The position numbers and the translations under genes were made by a program. From Parcubacteria group bacterium (GTDB lineage Bacteria; Patescibacteriota; JABMPQ01), in the NCBI GenBank assembly GCA_013202585.1, contig JABMPQ010000012.1, positions 1 to 45,778 of the forward strand: a stretch of DNA of 45,778 bases. Direction: 5' to 3'. The notes under the pieces are model-generated. The model ran no database searches, was not told the origin of the DNA, and was given only the letters and a program-made list of their open reading frames with translations. Positions 26,266 to 36,703 of this stretch are shown one piece after another. Numbering within the stretch: position 1 is the first letter of the stretch; every line of letters begins with the position of its first letter.

Positions 26266-28978
26266 ATGGCTGAGACTAAAAAACAATTCTTCAACCTGGC
26301 CGTAAAAGATGTTTTTGAGCACTTACAAGGCGATCCGGAAGGATTATCGGCGAACGAGATAGCCAAAAGACAAGAACAACACGGACTAAATTTATTGCCC
26401 GAAGAAAAACCACCCTCATGGTTTGTTTTATTACTGGCTCAGTTTAAGGGTATCCTGATTTATATATTATTAGCCGCGGCCGCTATTAATTTTGGCCTGG
26501 TTTGTCGTGAGCACGATGAATTATCCTTTGGCCTAGTAGAGCAAGCCGACACCTATATTATCCTATTGGCGGTCTTGGTTAATGTCGTTATCGGGTTTAT
26601 TCAGGAAGGACGAGCTCAGAGGTCACTGCAAGCTTTGGAAAAAATCATCACTTTGACTGCTCGAGTAGTACGAGAAGGCAAAGAGCAGGTGATTGATGCC
26701 AAAGAGTTGGTGCCGGGGGACGTGATTATTATCTCAGCTGGCGATAAGGTACCGGCTGATGCGCGTTTGTTTGAAGTCAGCAAATTAGCGATCAACGAAG
26801 CTGCTTTGACTGGAGAGAGTGAACCAGCAGATAAAATAACTGAAAAATTAGATGGAGATCTAAGCATAGGTGATCGGGCTAATATGGTGTTTACTGGCAC
26901 GACTGTAACCAAAGGTGAGGGTCGAGCAATTATTATCCGGACGGGAGAAAAAACCGAGATTGGCAATATTGCTAGGTTGCTCAAAGAGACCGAAGATGAG
27001 GAAACTCCTTTGCAGCAAAAACTCAATACTTTTTCTAAAAAAATTGGGTTTATTATATTGGGGATTACGGTTTTATTGATAATAATTGGGTACCTGCAAG
27101 GTGACCCCTTTGTCGAAATATTTACCGTTGCGATAGCAGTAGCCGTATCAGCTTTGCCGGAGGGACTGGCAGTGGCCGTAACGGTGATCTTAGCTTTAGG
27201 AATGCGACGCATCTTGGGGCAGAGAGCACTGGTAAGAAAATTAGCAGCCGCTGAGACCTTAGGATCAACCACCGTAATTTGTACTGACAAGACGGGGACT
27301 TTGACGGAGGGAAAAATGCGAGTAACGGAGTTAGTAACTTGGACCAAGAGTTTCAACATCGGTTGTACTGAAATTAAGTGCCGGGACGAAAAAAACGAAG
27401 AGCTAGTTTTTGCTTTGCATGCTGGGATGTTGAATAATGATGCTCGCGTTGATAATCCAGAGGAAAATTTGGAGAAATGGACTATATCGGGCAATTTGAC
27501 TGAGCGAGCCTTGCTAATGGCAGCTACCCAAGCGGGCTTAGATTACCGGCAGGAAAGAGAAAAATGTCTACGCTTGGACACTATCCCCTTCGACTCCACG
27601 CTAAAGTACATGGCCACTTTGCATGAGCTGGATGATCAGTACAATATAGTATATTTTAAGGGCGCGTCGGAAAAAGTGCTAGAACGTTGTCAAGAAATCC
27701 GAGTTGGTAATGAAACGGAAATTTTTGACGAAGCTAAAAAGGAAAAGTTCCAAGAAAAGTTTGTTGCCTTGAGTAGCGGCGGTCTCAGGGTGTTAGCTAT
27801 TGCTTATCAAAAAATTGATAAAAGCAAAAAACAATTAGAGGATGTTGATTTAAACAACCTGGTCTTTATCGGCTATTTTGGCATTATGGATCCTCTGCGG
27901 GCGACTTCGAAGGAAACGGTTAAATTATGTCATAAAGCTGGGATCAAGCTAGTCATGATAACTGGTGATCATAAATTGACCGCCCAGGCGATTGCCAGAG
28001 ACATCAAAATACCAGCCGAGGACGAAAATATTTTAGAAGGAACTGATATAGACAAGATGAGCGATGAAAAGTTGCAGGAAATAGTAAATAAAATATTTGT
28101 TTATGCTCGCGTGAGTCCGGAGCACAAGCTGCGGATTGTCAAAGCTTGGTACAAGAGGGGAGAGGTGGTGGCTATGACGGGTGACGGAATAAACGATTCG
28201 CCGGCTCTGAAGGCCGCGGATATTGGGGTGGCCTTAGGGTCAGGGACGCATGTTGCCAAAGAGACGGCCGATATGGTTATTTTGGATGATCATTTTAAAA
28301 GTATTGTGGGAGCAGTTAAAGAAGGTCGGGGTATTTTTGATAACATCAAGAAAACAGTTCTGTATCTGATCTCTGATTCTTTTTCCGAAGTAATATTAGT
28401 TATCGGTAGTATGTTGCTAGGCTTGCCATTGCCGCTTACGGCTGCCCCAGATTCTCTGGATTAATTTAGTTAATGATACTTTGCCTAGTCTGGCCTTGAC
28501 CCAGGAGCCGAGGGAGAAGGAAATTATGAACGAGCCGCCTCGGGGGCGCAAGGCGCAGATTCTAGACAAGGAAACCAAGATATTAATCACAATTACTAGT
28601 GTGGTTACTGGTTTGGTTAATATTATATTATTTGTTTGTTATTTTAAGTTTACGGGCGATATTGTACTGGCTCGGACAGTGGTTTTTGCTGCCCTAGGGA
28701 CTGATTCCTTAATATACGTATTTAGTGTACGTTCTTTGCGACATTCTGTGTTTAAGTCCAATTTATTTATTAATAAGTATTTGATCGGAGCAGTAGTAAT
28801 TAGCGCTGGACTTCTGTTGGCCGCGATCTACTGGCCGTTCTTGCAGCAAATCATTAAGACTAAATCTTTGGGATTGTTCGAATGGGGACTAGTGGCGGCT
28901 TTAAGCATAGTAGTGATGCTCTTAATTGAGTTGGTCAAATATATTTTCTTGCGACAGGGGAGAAGGGAAGAGCAGTAA
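26266..28978 (+). pseudogene. P-type cation-transporting ATPase, frameshifted
   Basis: Two frames together encode a full-length (about 900 residues) P2-type ATPase like SERCA/PMCA calcium pumps. The first frame (to 28464, 732 residues) has the actuator motif TGES (182-185), PEGL in M4 (298-301), the phosphorylation site DKTGT (341-345) and TGDGINDSPAL. It then runs into GCTGCCCCAG at 28441-28450 and stops. Removing one C from the CCCC at 28445-28448 restores AAQILWINLVNDTLPSLAL, the conserved M6 region, and joins the rest (28481-28978) with four further helices. The M5 Glu and M6 Asn/Asp ion ligands are then all present. So this is a single-base insertion: a recent pseudogene, a sequencing error, or less likely programmed +1 frameshifting. 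Confidence 0.92.
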
Positions 28979-29099
28979 CATTGATAATTGCTAAACCGGA
29001 AAAAGTACTAGTCAGACATATCCATTTCCAGTACGGTGTATATTTAGCGACGATAAAGAATTTCACGATTCGTATAAAATAATTTAGTAAAACAACATT

Positions 29100-29780
29100 A
29101 TGAAAATCACCAAAAAGAGTCTCTTGTTTCTCGGGCTGTTTATTATCCTTGGCCTAATCGCCATTCAGATCCCGCTAGTCAATATTGTCGGTTCCGCCAA
29201 GAAATTCACGGTGCTAGAATTGTTCGGACCCTCAGTCGGCATGTTGGCCGGACCAGTGATTGGACCAATCGCTGTTCTCGTAGTGAAAATAGCTGACAGT
29301 CTAATAAAAAGCACGCCATTTGAAGTAGTTAATTTACTGCTGCTTTTAACTATGCCGCTAGCTGCTTTCTATTTTGGCAGTAAGTCTAAGTGGCGGGCAG
29401 TAGCACCACTAGTTTGTTTTGTTTTGTTTGTTACCCATCCAGTGGGGCGGGAAGCGTGGTTGTATCCGCTGTACTGGCTGATACCAATAGTTGGTGCTTT
29501 CGTTTTCCGGAAAAGTTTGTTAGTCAAAAGTTTGGGAGCTACTTTTGTGGCGCACGCGATTGGCTCGACTGTTTATCTCTATGCTTTCGGTTTGCCGGCT
29601 GCGGTTTGGCTGGGACTGATTCCGCAAGTAGCCTTGGAACGCGGATTTTTCGCCGTTGGAATTTGGTTTAGTTATTTGGTGATGAATAATCTTCTAGCTC
29701 TTGTAGTCAAGAAATTCGATCTGAAATTCATCGAACGTTTAGTGAATGATCAATATATTTTATTAGCAAAACTGAAATAA
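29100..29780 (+). CDS. Multi-pass membrane protein, possibly ECF S-component-like
   Basis: The 226-residue protein has about six hydrophobic helices, a short cytoplasmic start MKITKKSLLFLGLFIILGLI, and a small-residue-rich second part (GPSVGMLAGPVIGPIAVLVVKIAD). A loop EVVNLLLLLTMPLAAFYFGSK follows. The size, helix count and a conserved-looking glycine/proline second helix resemble substrate-binding (S) components of ECF vitamin transporters, but no ECF ATPase or T component is nearby and I would not name a substrate. It precedes an unknown gene by 5 bp, so they may be one transcript. The 120-bp gap upstream has an AT-rich stretch with GTATAAAAT, a possible -10. Confidence 0.65.
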   Translation: MKITKKSLLFLGLFIILGLIAIQIPLVNIVGSAKKFTVLELFGPSVGMLAGPVIGPIAVLVVKIADSLIKSTPFEVVNLLLLLTMPLAAFYFGSKSKWRAVAPLVCFVLFVTHPVGREAWLYPLYWLIPIVGAFVFRKSLLVKSLGATFVAHAIGSTVYLYAFGLPAAVWLGLIPQVALERGFFAVGIWFSYLVMNNLLALVVKKFDLKFIERLVNDQYILLAKLK

Positions 29781-29785
29781 TTACG

Positions 29786-30880
29786 ATGTCAGAGGCAGAG
29801 CCAAATCAAGAAAAAATAGCCGCTGAGGAGGCATTGCGTAGGATGTACGAAAACCATCAAGTGGATGGTAAAGGTGAATTTTTAGAAAGGCTGGAAAGTC
29901 ACCGTATGGCTTATTCGTCCGCTGCCTGGTTTATTGCTGGAAGGGGGAAGTATGAAGGGGCAGCCGATTTCTCCGAACTAGAAGCAGCGTCTGAGACTGC
30001 TCTAGTTGAGAAGCTGTCTGATGACGAAGGGTCACGTACTATAGTGATCCAACGGAGTTTTTTCTCAAATAGACCCTGGGCAGAGAAGATAGAATCTTTT
30101 CGTCAGATGGACAATTACCAGGAATTACTAGATATCGGTGCTAGGCTAATTAGTGAAGAGGGAGAGGCAGAGATCAACCGGCCATATGAAAAAGATGCTA
30201 ATCCAGAAGAAGTGAAAGCTGGTCTATATTTAGTAGAGGTTGAATATGCTCACTGGAAGGGCGAGAGAAAAACAGCTAGGGTAGATTTCCGTGTTGTCAA
30301 TGGCACTGATACGGTTGGCTTGGAGAAAAATGCACGCGGAGCGATAACTGCGTTGGGTTTGCATAATTTTGAAATGGATGTGAATAGCGAAGATTATCCC
30401 CTGGGCCAAAAAGTCAATTTCAAAATTTTAAACAGTGATGGAAATCAAGTTGGCAAGTCTTCTTATTTCACTTTAAGGGGGGACGGCTATTCTGTGCCGA
30501 GCAATAGAGAAAAATTCCATCCAGCGTGGTTGGCAGAAATCGAAAAATATCAAGCAGAGAAAAATCTCACCCCGGATGATAAATTTAAACGAGCGATGTT
30601 GGATGTAATTGCTTTGTTACCAGATGAAGTCGAGGGTGATAGAGATTTGGGAGCGATTAAGAAGGGTGGTGTGGAAGAACTCAATATGCGGGGATGGTTG
30701 GCAATGCTTAAAGCCCTAGGGAGCGATAAAATATTATCTAAGCTGGGGCGAAGTGATGATATGTTAGCTAGCGTTGAAAAATTAGCTGATGCCTGGCGAA
30801 TTTTTAGGCAAGTTGAAGGTGAGCCACATCAAGAGGGTGAGGAATTAGTTGACAAAATAATGGAGCAGGTGGTTGGTTGA
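29786..30880 (+). CDS. Unknown cytoplasmic protein
   Basis: I do not recognise this 364-residue protein. It is acidic, without membrane segments or signal peptide. Residues 1-120 look helical. Residues about 140-235 look like a beta-rich domain (GLYLVEVEYAHWKGERKTARVDF, VNFKILNSDGNQVGKSSYFTL), and the last about 120 are helical again (KFKRAMLDVIALLPDEVEGD). It follows the membrane protein by 5 bp and is convergent with prmC. The conserved appearance of the beta domain makes a real gene likely. Confidence 0.65.
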   Translation: MSEAEPNQEKIAAEEALRRMYENHQVDGKGEFLERLESHRMAYSSAAWFIAGRGKYEGAADFSELEAASETALVEKLSDDEGSRTIVIQRSFFSNRPWAEKIESFRQMDNYQELLDIGARLISEEGEAEINRPYEKDANPEEVKAGLYLVEVEYAHWKGERKTARVDFRVVNGTDTVGLEKNARGAITALGLHNFEMDVNSEDYPLGQKVNFKILNSDGNQVGKSSYFTLRGDGYSVPSNREKFHPAWLAEIEKYQAEKNLTPDDKFKRAMLDVIALLPDEVEGDRDLGAIKKGGVEELNMRGWLAMLKALGSDKILSKLGRSDDMLASVEKLADAWRIFRQVEGEPHQEGEELVDKIMEQVVG

Positions 30881-30908
30881 AAGAAGAAATAGAGTATTTG
30901 CGGCAAAT

Positions 30909-31754
30909 CTAGCTAGTTTTAATTATCAAGACCCGCTCTTTTCCGGCGAGGTCTTTTTTAATTTGGGGAGTGTTGGGTGGGAAATATTTTTGGGCTAGCT
31001 GTGTAACATCCTCAACCACCAGAGGATCGATTTCAAGAGTGATCAATCCTGATGGTCGGAGATGGTTCTGAGCTTGCGCTAATAATTCTTGATAATATTT
31101 TAATCCGTCCGATCCAGCGAATAGAGCTTGGTGTGGTTCGTGATCGATAACATCGGATTTAATTTCATTAGTTCTTTCTTGAGCTAAATAAGGTGGATTA
31201 GAGACAACAGTATCAACTTTTTCTGGCAGCGGTTCGAACAAATTACCTTGTTTCAACTCAATTTGTCCCTGCACCTCGTGTTTTTTGATATTAATTTTGG
31301 CAACTGCTAGCGCTTCCGGCGAAATATCAACCGCATAAATCTTAGCTTGCGGCAGATTCTTCGCCAACGCCACCGCAATACATCCCGAACCAGTGCCAAT
31401 ATCAGCGATTGTTTTTGACTTGGCGACGTCACCGTATTCTTCGATAACTGTCTCAACTAAAACTTCCGTATCCGGCCGCGGAATTAACACCCTCTCGTCA
31501 ACATAAAAATCTAGTCCGTAAAATTCTTTGTGCTTGGTAATATAAGCGATCGGCTCATGTTTTTCTCGGCGAGTAACTAATTGCCAATATTTTTTCTGCT
31601 GCTCAGCAGTAAGATTTTGTTCAAGTCGCCCGTATAATTTTTCCTTAGAAATACCTAACACCAAACACAAAAGCACCTCCGCATCGAGAGTAGGTGAGTC
31701 GGAGGTGGCTTGAAGATTTTTGCTGGCGTTTTGCCGCGCCTTTTTAATAATCAT
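30909..31754 (-). CDS. prmC: Release-factor glutamine methyltransferase
   Basis: The 281-residue enzyme methylates the glutamine of the GGQ motif in release factors, using S-adenosylmethionine. The SAM-binding motif is DIGTGSG (residues 118-124) and the catalytic motif NPPY (186-189). The N-terminal helical release-factor-binding domain is intact. A longer frame runs 33 codons upstream into the preceding gene, but the ATG at 31754 overlaps that gene's TGA by four bases (ATGA), the typical coupled start. It belongs to the prfA operon, so enzyme and substrate are co-encoded. Confidence 0.95.
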   Translation of the reverse strand: MIIKKARQNASKNLQATSDSPTLDAEVLLCLVLGISKEKLYGRLEQNLTAEQQKKYWQLVTRREKHEPIAYITKHKEFYGLDFYVDERVLIPRPDTEVLVETVIEEYGDVAKSKTIADIGTGSGCIAVALAKNLPQAKIYAVDISPEALAVAKINIKKHEVQGQIELKQGNLFEPLPEKVDTVVSNPPYLAQERTNEIKSDVIDHEPHQALFAGSDGLKYYQELLAQAQNHLRPSGLITLEIDPLVVEDVTQLAQKYFPPNTPQIKKDLAGKERVLIIKTS

Positions 31755-33004
31755 CCTATCCAGTAAGTATTCACAAACATCGTGATAAAAAGCGCGGAGA
31801 GCATGGAACAGAGGGTGATAGTAGCGTAATTGAGAGTTTGATGGCGTCCCCATTTAGCTAAAAGAATAAAAGCTGGAAAGAGCGCCAGGGTAAAGCGACC
31901 CATACTCATAAAAGTGCCGGTAGCAGCGGGGATTAGTAAATAAAGTAGCATGTACAATCCGTACGAACGACGATAGGTGACCAGCACCACGATCGACAAA
32001 GCGGCAAAAACAATAAAAAAGATAAAATCGAGAGAATGGGTTAGATAAAGAGCAAAATTTTCGGACTGGGGATTTACGAGAGTATAGGAGTAGCGTGAAA
32101 TCATATTCCAGAAATGAGAGAGAGAAACAACTGTTTGTCGATTCCAGGCATCTTGGGCAAAAGCAAAAAGGTAAGGATTATCAAATTTGTAATAGAGATA
32201 ATACATATAAAGACCGAGTCCACCTGGAATAAGCAATAAATTAAGGGAGCTGGCTTTGATTTTGAGGAGGTTAAATCCGCGTTGTTCTAAGTATTCTACT
32301 AAGAGAATGCCAAGCATAATAATGCCAGCCGGGCGAGTTAGACCAGCCAACATACTCCAAATAGAAGCAGCGTACCATTGGCCGCGTCGGGCATGGTAGA
32401 AGCTGGCTACAACAGTAAGTAAGAAGAGTGATTCAGAATAGATCGAAGCCAGGAAGATCGAGGTGGGAAAAATCAACATATACAAGACTGAGCGTAGGGC
32501 AGTGCGTTGACCGATTTCTGCTTTAACCAAATAGTAAAGATAAAAACAAGTGGCGAGAGTGCAGAGACTAGAGACAATTATTCCGGCCAGAGCATATTGG
32601 TTATTGGTAACAAAAGAAAAAAGCCGAATTAATTGTGGATAAAGTGGGAAAAATACCACACTAGACCATTCTCCTGGAGCAGTCCAATTGTAACCATTCT
32701 CGGCGACACTAAGATACCAACCGGAGTCCCAGCGCGCCCAATATTGTAAGTAAGAAGGGACCTTATCTAGCCAAGTTTGACCAGCATCAGTAGACCAGCT
32801 GTAAGCTGGGTCACGAGTAAGGCCGAGCCGCCCCTTAGCGAGGAAAGCGATCAGCCAAATAATCAAGCGCCAAGCAGTGAACAAGCCAAGAATCGAAGCG
32901 ATTTCACGCCAGTCGATTTTTGATTTTTTATTCGCTACCGGCCGAGATGATTTTTTATCAACTTTGACAGCCTCTGGCTTGGTTTTTTTCCTGATAATGT
33001 CCAT
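31751..33004 (-). CDS. PIG-V-like membrane mannosyltransferase
   Basis: The 417-residue protein has a cytoplasmic basic N terminus of about 30 residues and then about ten transmembrane helices. Landmarks of the PIG-V/GT-C superfamily are present: YWARWDSGWYLSVAENGY in the first lumenal loop with the acidic D, FFPLYPQLIRL, SIYSESLFLL and AGLTRPAGIIM. Such enzymes use polyprenyl-phosphate sugars to glycosylate lipids or proteins outside the membrane. Acceptor unknown. It lies between prfA (1-bp gap) and prmC (4-bp overlap), an unusual insertion in a conserved pair. Confidence 0.85.
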   Translation of the reverse strand: MDIIRKKTKPEAVKVDKKSSRPVANKKSKIDWREIASILGLFTAWRLIIWLIAFLAKGRLGLTRDPAYSWSTDAGQTWLDKVPSYLQYWARWDSGWYLSVAENGYNWTAPGEWSSVVFFPLYPQLIRLFSFVTNNQYALAGIIVSSLCTLATCFYLYYLVKAEIGQRTALRSVLYMLIFPTSIFLASIYSESLFLLTVVASFYHARRGQWYAASIWSMLAGLTRPAGIIMLGILLVEYLEQRGFNLLKIKASSLNLLLIPGGLGLYMYYLYYKFDNPYLFAFAQDAWNRQTVVSLSHFWNMISRYSYTLVNPQSENFALYLTHSLDFIFFIVFAALSIVVLVTYRRSYGLYMLLYLLIPAATGTFMSMGRFTLALFPAFILLAKWGRHQTLNYATITLCSMLSALFITMFVNTYWIG

Positions 33005-33005
33005 T

Positions 33006-34070
33006 TTAACTCTGCGTTAATTTTTGCTGCTGATCTTCTTCGGTCAGCTTGCCTATCATTATAGCAAGATTTCCGTCTAATACCTCGGAGATATTTTTGA
33101 TACTGAACTTAATGCGGTGGTCAGTAATACGATCTTGGGGGAAATTATAGGTCCGGATTTTTTCGCTGCGATCACCGCTGCCGACTTGAGTGCTACGGGC
33201 GTCACCGCGCTCTTTTCTTTGCCGTTCCTGTTCTTCATAAAGGAGCCGGGAACGTAAAACTTTCATCGCCTTGTCCCGATTTTTGTGCTGTGATTTCTCA
33301 TCCTGGCAGGAGACAACTACACCGGAAGGTTTATGAGTAATCCGGATAGCCGAATCAGTGGTATTTACACTTTGTCCGCCGGGGCCAGAGGAGCGGAAAG
33401 TGTCAACTTCCAAGTTCTTAGGATCAAGCTCGATATCAACTTCTTCCGCTTCCGGCAACACGGCCACGGTTGCGGCCGAAGTGTGAATACGACCACTTTT
33501 TTCTGTTTCTGGTACGCGCTGAACGCGGTGGACGCCACTTTCGTATTTGAGTCGTTTATATACATCATTACCTTTGATGGCGAAAATTACTTCTTTAAGC
33601 CCGCCGATGCCAGTTCGACTAGAACTCATTAGTTCGAGACGCAATCTGTTTTGCTCGGCATAACGGGAGTACATGCGATAGAGGTTAGCGGCAAAGAGAG
33701 CGGCTTCTTCACCTCCCACGCCGGCGCGGATTTCCATAATAACATTTTTACTGTCGTTGGGGTCTTGGGGAAGGAGAGCGACCTGTAATTTATCGGCTAG
33801 TTCGGTTTTTTGTGTTTGTAGGTCGATGAGTTCTTCTTCGGCCATGGCCACTAGGTCGGAGTCGCTTTCGGAAGTAGTAATCTTTTCATCTTCAGTGATA
33901 TTGGCAATAATTTCGCGATATTTTTTGCCTAAATTGACAATTTCTTCTAGAGCGGCTTGGCGTTGAGATAATTCTTTCAATTTCTGCGGATCAGAAGAAA
34001 CCTCAGGTTGACTGAGTTGGTCAGTAATATCTTGGTATTCTTTTTCTAATTTGGTTAGTTTTTCCAGCAT
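33006..34070 (-). CDS. prfA: Peptide chain release factor 1
   Basis: The 354-residue protein recognises UAA and UAG and triggers peptide release. The catalytic motif is in [21 protein letters not shown]. The codon-recognition tripeptide PxT appears as P-E-T in [19 protein letters not shown], where Escherichia coli has P-A-T, so RF1 rather than RF2. Length is normal. It is followed by the PIG-V gene and prmC, which modifies its GGQ. Use of TGA as stop in this window implies that RF2 is encoded elsewhere. Confidence 0.97.
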   Translation of the reverse strand: MLEKLTKLEKEYQDITDQLSQPEVSSDPQKLKELSQRQAALEEIVNLGKKYREIIANITEDEKITTSESDSDLVAMAEEELIDLQTQKTELADKLQVALLPQDPNDSKNVIMEIRAGVGGEEAALFAANLYRMYSRYAEQNRLRLELMSSSRTGIGGLKEVIFAIKGNDVYKRLKYESGVHRVQRVPETEKSGRIHTSAATVAVLPEAEEVDIELDPKNLEVDTFRSSGPGGQSVNTTDSAIRITHKPSGVVVSCQDEKSQHKNRDKAMKVLRSRLLYEEQERQRKERGDARSTQVGSGDRSEKIRTYNFPQDRITDHRIKFSIKNISEVLDGNLAIMIGKLTEEDQQQKLTQS

Positions 34071-34103
34071 ATATACTATTAAACCACGAAATCACTAAAA
34101 TCA

Positions 34104-34133
34104 GCAAACAAAAATCAGAGCCTCTTAGCTCCG
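34104..34133 (-). terminator. Weak terminator after rpmE
   Basis: On the minus strand CGGAGC-TAAGAG-GCTCTG (one mismatch) is followed by ATTTTTGTTT. It lies between rpmE and prfA and may be only partly effective. Confidence 0.5.
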
Positions 34134-34155
34134 ATCTCATTGAATAATATGATAA

Positions 34156-34503
34156 CTAGCTATCTTTTTTCTTAGCCTTGACTTTGCCCTTGGGGGGTGC
34201 TTGCTTTTTTGGTTTAGCCGCCCCACTCTTTTTCTTATCAGCTTTTTTGCCTTTAGCTTGCTTTTTATCCTGTTTTTTTGGCTTTTTAGCAGCACTCATT
34301 TTAGCAGCTTTATCTTGCATAGCCTTAAAGCGATCTACTCGCCCAGCTGTATCGACGTATTTTTGCTTGCCAGTATAAAAAGGATGACACATCGAACAAA
34401 CCTCCACGTTGATTTTATCGACAGTGGAGCCAGTTTCAAAAGTGTTGCCGCAGGCGCAAGTAACGGTTGCCTGGCCGTATTTAGGGTGAATCTTTGGTTT
34501 CAT
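34156..34503 (-). CDS. rpmE: Ribosomal protein bL31 with a lysine-rich tail
   Basis: The first about 65 residues are a zinc-binding bL31: [10 protein letters not shown] start, cysteine pairs C16/C18 and C36/C39, and [19 protein letters not shown] further 50 residues of Lys/Ala/Pro/Gln ([15 protein letters not shown] and similar) follow, making the protein 115 residues, clearly longer than usual (about 70). Such tails probably contact rRNA. Its neighbours are prfA and prmC, a common bacterial grouping. Confidence 0.95.
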   Translation of the reverse strand: MKPKIHPKYGQATVTCACGNTFETGSTVDKINVEVCSMCHPFYTGKQKYVDTAGRVDRFKAMQDKAAKMSAAKKPKKQDKKQAKGKKADKKKSGAAKPKKQAPPKGKVKAKKKDS

Positions 34504-34541
34504 GCTTATTACGAATTATGATGCGAATTTATCCGAATCGT

Positions 34542-34901
34542 TTAGTTTATTACTGGTAATGCTTGTGTTCTTTTCAAACCTTTTTCTTCCGATTTTATCA
34601 GGATGTCCTTGTCAGTCAGAATATTGATAAATTTATTTACCTTGTTGTTCGTTTTGGTCTGACCAATTACTAGTTTTCCTTCTAGATCAGTCAATCTATC
34701 GTCGAGGTAATCTTTGGTAACCATAGTTTTTTCTATTTTACCGATCCTTTTTTCTATTCCTCCTACTTTTTTTTCTAGTTTACCTATTCTACCGTCCAAT
34801 CTCGTCTCAAGGTTTTTTAACTCATCCTTAGTAGCCGTTTTTTCAAAACCTTTAGCCACCATAACAGCTAGTCTATCTAGTGTCATTTTTTGTTTGGTCA
34901 T
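34542..34901 (-). CDS. Coiled-coil protein, unknown
   Basis: The 119-residue start at the ATG at 34901 is set by a strong Shine-Dalgarno (AGGAGG, 7-8 bases upstream); a longer frame to 34967 lacks such support. After TLDRLAVMVAKGFEKTATKDEL, the protein is a heptad-rich coiled coil (NLETRLDGRIGKLEKKVGGIEKRIGKIEKT), then DYLDDRLTDLEGKLV. This looks like the small DUF-type coiled-coil proteins common in CPR genomes and in phage-like contexts. No enzyme motif. It stands alone between elp3 and rpmE. Confidence 0.75.
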   Translation of the reverse strand: MTKQKMTLDRLAVMVAKGFEKTATKDELKNLETRLDGRIGKLEKKVGGIEKRIGKIEKTMVTKDYLDDRLTDLEGKLVIGQTKTNNKVNKFINILTDKDILIKSEEKGLKRTQALPVIN

Positions 34902-35005
34902 TGTTTTTTCCTCCTGTTTATTAAACGCACGTGCAGGCATTATAAATGTATTTATTGGGGAAGGCAAGACGATTTTAGGGTATAAATGGTTGATAAATGC
35001 ACGTT

Positions 35006-36685
35006 TTATATTCTCTTTGTCATATACTCCTCCTGCAATCGATAACCTGATTTTCGGTAATAATCTCGCACACCCACGCCAGAAATAACAGCTATTTTGC
35101 TCAGTCCAAATTCTTGGCGGGCAATTTTTTCCGCTTCCCGCACTAGTTTTTTACCCAATCCAGAGTGTTGCACCGCTCCTTTTTGCTTAGTATTAACCGG
35201 AATAAGTTGACCGTAAGAGTGAACTTCACGGATAATTGCAGTGTTTTCTAATACAGGCAAAAAATGTTTTTTCCCGGAAAAATGCTGTGACGGTATCCTC
35301 AAACGCAAAAAGGCCAGTATTTTATCGTTTTTGCCATCTTCAAACGATAGAAATATTTCCTTACCGCCCGAAGCAGCATAATCATGACGTGTTAATTTAA
35401 TATTGCCAGGCTGGTAATCTTGCCCCTTTATTTCCCGACAGCGGATACACCGACACTTCACTTTTTCCGCTGCCATCTTTGCTTGCACGTCCTGTCGAAT
35501 ATTAGAGATTTTGTTGCCAGCGATGATATTACCGGCGGGAATATCACGTCCCAGCCGCATAATGCGTACATAAAGTGGCACAATCGTCTTGATTTTGGCT
35601 AGTAGGCTGATAAGTTGGTTATTTGAATACGGTTTGTATTTACCTTGCTTATACATCTGAGCCAGCTTAGAGTCCCGGGTGAGCACGCAAGGATAAATTT
35701 TAAGCATGTCGGGTTGGAAGTCAGAGCTGGCAAATATATGCTTAAACGTTTTTAAATCTCGTGCTGGTGTGCTGCCGGGCAGGTTTGGCATCAGGTGATA
35801 GTTTATTTTAAAACCAGCGTCTTTAAGGAGTCGGGTAGCATTAATAGTCTCAGCCACATAATGTCCACGCTTAGTCTGGCGTAAAATATTATCATCAGTA
35901 CTTTGTACGCCCAGTTCAACCCGTGTCACTCCTAATCGGCGTAGGCGAACAATCTCTGCTTCGTCGATCAAATCCGGCCGAGTCTCGACCGTGATGCCAA
36001 CTATCCTCTGCCGTGCCTTCTCGTTACGTTTTTTTTCTGCCGCCAAACTGACAAGAGTCTTAGGCAATTCGAAGCTTTTAATTTTCCGCAAAGCCGCTAC
36101 TGTTTTTTCTTTGGAGTTTTTATTATCTCGCTTAAATCTTGAGTCAGCAATTTTATATCTAAAATCGTTACAAGCCTTATAGCATCGGGCTACAAATTGA
36201 CTCTGATATTTTTCGGGCAAGGATGAAAAAGATCCTCCCAAAATAATCAATTCTATTTTATCCGTCGAATGCCCGGTGATATTTAACGAATTTAGTCTAG
36301 CCGTCACTTGCTTGCAGGGTTCAAATCCAGTCAATATCGCTCGCATTACAGCTGGTTCGTCAGAAAAATAACTTTTAGGCATCTTTTTTTCAGTGGGGCA
36401 GTAGACACACTGGCCAGGGCAGGGATGAGGCTTGGTCAAAACAGAAATAGAAGCAATTCCCGACAGAGTGCGTGTTTTTTGCTTTTTCAATAGGTGCTCT
36501 AGTGGCGGACTAGGTTTGATTTTTTTTGCTTTGACTAACTGGCGATAACACTCTAGAATTTCTATATTAGAAGGACAAGCCGGGTCATGCTGAGCTGCCC
36601 AACGATGCTTGAGGGATTCAAGCGATTTAATGTTAAGCTTAGGAAGCTGGAGAGCTTGTCGGACTATTTTTTTCATTGAATTCAT
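35006..36685 (-). CDS. Elp3-like tRNA uridine(34) acetyltransferase
   Basis: The 559-residue protein has the two-domain Elp3 layout. A radical-SAM domain carries CxxxCxxC at C89-C93-C96 (PCPGQCVYC), with YFSDEPAVMRA, ILGGSFSSLPEKYQ and ETRPDLID. A C-terminal GNAT acetyltransferase domain has HSGLGKKLVREAEKIA and ends GVGVRDYYRKSGY. Elp3 forms carboxymethyl-type modifications at the wobble uridine of tRNA; bacterial and archaeal members act without the other Elongator subunits. Length is typical. It is divergent from the PP-loop gene, with only 32 bp between starts. Confidence 0.92.
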   Translation of the reverse strand: MNSMKKIVRQALQLPKLNIKSLESLKHRWAAQHDPACPSNIEILECYRQLVKAKKIKPSPPLEHLLKKQKTRTLSGIASISVLTKPHPCPGQCVYCPTEKKMPKSYFSDEPAVMRAILTGFEPCKQVTARLNSLNITGHSTDKIELIILGGSFSSLPEKYQSQFVARCYKACNDFRYKIADSRFKRDNKNSKEKTVAALRKIKSFELPKTLVSLAAEKKRNEKARQRIVGITVETRPDLIDEAEIVRLRRLGVTRVELGVQSTDDNILRQTKRGHYVAETINATRLLKDAGFKINYHLMPNLPGSTPARDLKTFKHIFASSDFQPDMLKIYPCVLTRDSKLAQMYKQGKYKPYSNNQLISLLAKIKTIVPLYVRIMRLGRDIPAGNIIAGNKISNIRQDVQAKMAAEKVKCRCIRCREIKGQDYQPGNIKLTRHDYAASGGKEIFLSFEDGKNDKILAFLRLRIPSQHFSGKKHFLPVLENTAIIREVHSYGQLIPVNTKQKGAVQHSGLGKKLVREAEKIARQEFGLSKIAVISGVGVRDYYRKSGYRLQEEYMTKRI

Positions 36686-36703
36686 AGGTATATAGACTTC
36701 CGC

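Noticed and set aside
26616-27494. Minus-strand frame of 292 codons inside the P-type ATPase
   Set aside because: Antisense shadow; the plus-strand frame carries all catalytic motifs.
28441-28480. Programmed +1 frameshift in the P-type ATPase
   Set aside because: No slippery codon pair, internal Shine-Dalgarno or downstream structure visible; a plain insertion or sequencing error explains it better.
31755-31853. 33-codon upstream extension of prmC
   Set aside because: Lies wholly inside the PIG-V gene; the ATGA overlap at 31751-31754 gives a better start.
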